Source: Nannochloropsis oceanica
Lineage: Eukaryota > Sar > Eustigmatophyceae > Eustigmatales > Monodopsidaceae
DNA length: 64,000 nt
Direction: 5' to 3'
NCBI GenBank assembly: GCA_004519485.1
Contig: CP038133.1
Location: 558,001 to 622,000 of the forward strand
The position numbers and the translations under genes were made by a program. Shown here one piece after another: positions 61,583-64,000 of the stretch. Below the pieces are notes generated by a model. That model had not been told where the DNA came from. It searched no databases and worked only from the letters and a program-made list of their open reading frames with translations. Every line of letters begins with the position of its first letter. Within the stretch, counting starts at the first letter, position 1.

Positions 61583-62704
61583 TCAATGAGCTTTCGGTGA
61601 AAATATACTTTTCTTCAACACATCAAACAACGCCGCCGACGGCAACCCCTTGTTCATCCCGTTCCCACCACTCGAAGACACCTTCCCTCCTGTGAGGCTG
61701 CTTTTAGATGCCGAACCCACGCCCATCGTCGTCGCTCTCGCGGTCCCCGTTACTGGCCTTTTCTTGCATCCAACAGACCCTCCACTCCCTCCCAGTCCAC
61801 CACTATTACCACCGCTCTCAGGAGATAGGCCCAAGAAACGCGGTCGTGGCGAAAAAAACGTGCTTGTTGCTCTAGAATGTTGGCTGGTATTGGTATTGCT
61901 GGAGCCTGTCGACCCACTAGAGCGGGCGGCCGAATGCATGCCGATGCTGCTTCGGGAACTAGAGGCCTTCGCAGTCGTACTTGGCGTGGCATCGGCAGTC
62001 CGCGGGGAGATTGCGCGACCAGTGGAGATAGCAGTAATATTAGTGCTGGCACGCTTGGGCACGACTGAAGTGCGCTCAGACACGACCGCCTTGCGGGTCT
62101 GCAGCCACTCGCCCCTCAGCGGCCCGACGCTATGAGTGAAATTGCCCAACTCCCCTTCCCCGCTGCATCTTCCCTTTGCGCCCGCCGTGGCCTTGGTCCC
62201 TTTTCCTCGTGCTGGAGCTGCAGCTGCTGCTGCTTTTCGTCGGCCCGCACTAGAGATGGTAGCGGACAGGTCCATGTAATCATCCCCGGCTGGGGCTAGA
62301 GGCTTCCAGGAATGCCTCAACTCCTCTTCGTCGTATCGTGGTCGCAGAGGCGATAGAGGAGCGCGGCGTTGAGGTTTATCGACGTCGGTATCGCTGGCCC
62401 TCTGCCGTTTCTTGGTGGCGGTAGCTTTGACTGGTGCTGTGGCTGATGCTCTTTGGTGCTTGTCTTCTTCGTCTTCGCTTTCCTCTGCATTGATGGAGAC
62501 GCTAGCGGCTCTTCTTCTATGTCGCTGTCGCGGAGGACATACCGAGGGCGACGACGAGCAACTGCTACCGTCGTCATCGTTGTTCCCTTCCTGGCATAAC
62601 GAGGCATACAGCAGGTCAAACTGGTCCTTAACGACAGCTGGTTGATGCAGGGCCTGTGTAAAGGCGCTTTCCGTCGCCGGGATGCTGCCGTCTTGTGTCA
62701 CCAT
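61583..62704 (-). CDS. unknown Ser/Ala-rich basic protein
   Basis: 373 residues from the ATG at 62704 (MVTQDGSIP); the frame is open upstream to 62896 but those residues look like leader. Almost the whole protein is low-complexity: Ser/Thr/Ala/Gly with scattered Arg/Lys, short basic clusters (PPRQRHRRR, KKRQR) that could be nuclear signals, and several SP/TP sites. Two stretches look conserved in style: ATESAFTQALHQPAVVKDQFDLLYASLCQEG near the N-terminus and GLPSAALFDVLKKSIFSPKAH at the very end. I recognise no domain. A nuclear or chromatin-linked, phosphorylated protein is a guess only. The unbroken 373-codon frame and the tight divergent placement beside the dynein-docking gene support it being real. 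Confidence 0.6.
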   Translation of the reverse strand: MVTQDGSIPATESAFTQALHQPAVVKDQFDLLYASLCQEGNNDDDGSSCSSSPSVCPPRQRHRRRAASVSINAEESEDEEDKHQRASATAPVKATATKKRQRASDTDVDKPQRRAPLSPLRPRYDEEELRHSWKPLAPAGDDYMDLSATISSAGRRKAAAAAAPARGKGTKATAGAKGRCSGEGELGNFTHSVGPLRGEWLQTRKAVVSERTSVVPKRASTNITAISTGRAISPRTADATPSTTAKASSSRSSIGMHSAARSSGSTGSSNTNTSQHSRATSTFFSPRPRFLGLSPESGGNSGGLGGSGGSVGCKKRPVTGTARATTMGVGSASKSSLTGGKVSSSGGNGMNKGLPSAALFDVLKKSIFSPKAH

Positions 62705-62920
62705 GGTGACAATGCTATGATGCCTGTGGCTGCGAGAGAATAGTCGGAGGCGTGGGGGCACATTTGGTACGTAGGGTGGGATAGACGGTAGGGGGCGGGA
62801 GATGCTGCGCACACGTCGAAAAGCCGTTATATTCCAGTTCCGCACATTCCACCCGAGTGCCAATGTTATGCCTTCCAGCCCTCCCTTTTCCAGCACAGGT
62901 ACCCTTTATACAACGAATAT
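62705..62920. promoter_or_regulatory. 216-base bidirectional promoter region
   Basis: Shortest head-to-head spacer in the window, between the Ser-rich protein and the dynein-docking gene. Confidence 0.45.
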
Positions 62921-64000
62921 ATGGATTTAACGAAGAAAATCCACGTTCTGCGTAAGTCTGTATCGTCTGTTGGACGCCCGCGCTCGCATCCCACTCACAG
63001 CCCTTCTTCCTTCCTGACCCCTACGTACCTAGAAAATGACCACAAATCCAACATTGAGTTTTTCGACGGAAGCAAGAAGGCCCAGCGAGAGGAGATTCAA
63101 CATTTGAAAGAAGAAATCCGAAAGCTCCGCACGCAGTTGCTGAAAAAGGTGCCCCTGGTGATTTCTGTTCTGGCTTGCCATACTGCATCCCATGCGCCCC
63201 GGCATTCTGTTGGCTCTCTTGAGGTTCTCATGATTTCTTCATCCACTCTAATGACCCGTATCGTCGGAAAAGACAACCATCCCCAAGGAGGACAACAAAT
63301 CCACTCAAGAGTTCCTGCGTGCCGCGGTCTAGCTGGCTCGCAAAGAAGGGAACGATCTCAAGGCGCAGGCCATGCGGGAGGAAACGTTTCTTGAGGAGCT
63401 GCGAGTACGTGCAGGGAAAGATTGATAGAAAAATAAGGCCTTGCATTCTTATGCACAATCGAGACTTATTAGTTCTGTTTGCGGAATCTCTAGGCCCAGC
63501 ACGCCAATTTCTCACGCACTTGAATGCTTCGTGGACTGCTTGCCAAATTGATCTGAGGTTTCAGTCTCGATGGAACAACTAAACCATGGAAATAATGGTA
63601 ATTTTACAAAATATGCAAACAGGATCAAGTGCGAACTTTGGAATTGGAGTTGTCGGGATCCAATGGAGCTGGGGGCATGGACGCTCTCACCCCCCTGCCT
63701 TCAGGGGCTGGTGCGCCGGACGATCACATTCAAGTTATTGAATGGCCAGATCGAGAAGACGCTTAGTCGGTGTCGTGAAGCACATTTCATTGTCCATACA
63801 TACGACCAAATTGTCAAGCATCTCAAGGTTAGACTGTTACTACGCGGGAAAGGAGATATTTGGAAGGAATACGGGACTTTGGCCCGACAGGTTCAGTACC
63901 GGGCATGGCAAGATCCGCCCACCCATCGGGGCATGCCAGGCCTGTCAACCAGAGAGCGACTACTTATGTTCATGACTAGTAGCTCACATGATTAACTCTC
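62921..64000 (+). CDS. outer dynein arm docking protein-like coiled coil (ODAD3/CCDC151 family), 3' end outside window
   Basis: Exons read so far: 62921-62951, 63033-63148, 63333-63404 and 63623-63827 (donors GTAAGT, GTGCCC, GTACGT, GTTAGA). The translation runs MDLTKKIHVL, QNDHKSNIEFFDGSKKAQREEIQHL (the 'DG(D/S)xxA' start of the CCDC151 coiled coil), LARKEGNDLKAQAMREETFLEELR, DQVRTLELELSGS, and then IEKTLSRCREAHFIVHTYDQIVKHLK, which matches the family's 'EAQSIRKTYEQIVKRLKEER' block. Such proteins tether outer dynein arms to axonemal microtubules. Between DDHIQVIEW (to about 63745) and QIEKTL (from 63747) the frame shifts by one base within what should be one exon. This may be a sequencing error, a true frameshift, or an intron I cannot define. 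The following 'EERVGF' part must lie beyond base 64000. Confidence 0.6.

Noticed and set aside
63326-63332. In-frame TAG in the dynein-docking gene after FLRAAV
   Set aside because: It is better read as the acceptor GTCTAG of the second intron; the next exon starts with CTG in the right phase, so no premature stop is needed.

Overview
This window is eukaryotic nuclear DNA from a small-genome photosynthetic protist, most likely a stramenopile alga; a eustigmatophyte of the Nannochloropsis/Microchloropsis kind is my best guess. The reasons are indirect. Genes are dense and have few short introns. A ferrochelatase carries a two-part, plastid-type presequence and a light-harvesting-like tail. There are DGAT2, cytochrome b5-desaturase and sterol reductase genes, heterokont-style bZIP basic regions, and many short low-complexity acidic or poly-Q/S/A tracts. 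No ribosome-binding sites, operons, CRISPR arrays or bacterial features are present. I found no intact transposon, virus-like element or LTR element.

Layout. 0-13 kb: tail of an acidic membrane protein, nucleolar Pol5/MYBBP1A (-), splicing factor BUD31 (+), Golgi/endosomal ubiquitin ligase TUL1 (-), PH1-like PH-domain protein (+), mitochondrial ribosomal protein uL1 (-). 13-30 kb: purine enzyme ATIC (-), plastid ferrochelatase (+), delta14-sterol reductase (-), a tiny mitochondrial-type membrane protein (+), TIM50 (-), carnosine N-methyltransferase (+), DGAT2 (-). 30-44 kb: ribosome biogenesis factor TSR1 (+), a tRNA-Gln gene that appears to be split by an intron in its T loop, a sugar transporter (+), a DUF6817-like/TPR protein (-), a protein with two bZIP basic regions (+), and a diverged inverted repeat. 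44-64 kb: Integrator subunit INTS6 with a C-terminal WW domain (+), a secreted beta-propeller (+), a PAP2 lipid phosphatase (-), a cytochrome b5-desaturase (-), SDHAF2 (+), a DUF1772 protein (-), an unknown 105-residue membrane protein (+), a (CA)100 microsatellite, MEMO1 (-), a mitochondrial J-protein (+), an unknown Ser-rich basic protein (-), and the start of an outer-dynein-arm docking protein (+) that runs off the right edge.

The genes do not form one pathway. They are mainly housekeeping genes: rRNA and mRNA processing (POL5, TSR1, BUD31, INTS6), mitochondrial biogenesis (uL1m, TIM50, SDHAF2, J-protein) and lipid or sterol metabolism (ERG24, DGAT2, PAP2, desaturase). The clearest structural theme is that 11 neighbouring pairs are arranged head to head, eight of them with start codons less than 550 bases apart, which points to shared bidirectional promoters. 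Splice junctions were placed by eye from reading frame, GT/AG and family alignment. The donor GTACGT is unusually common, at 8 of 22 introns called. The most unusual single feature is the tRNA-Gln gene whose T loop is interrupted by 48 bases.
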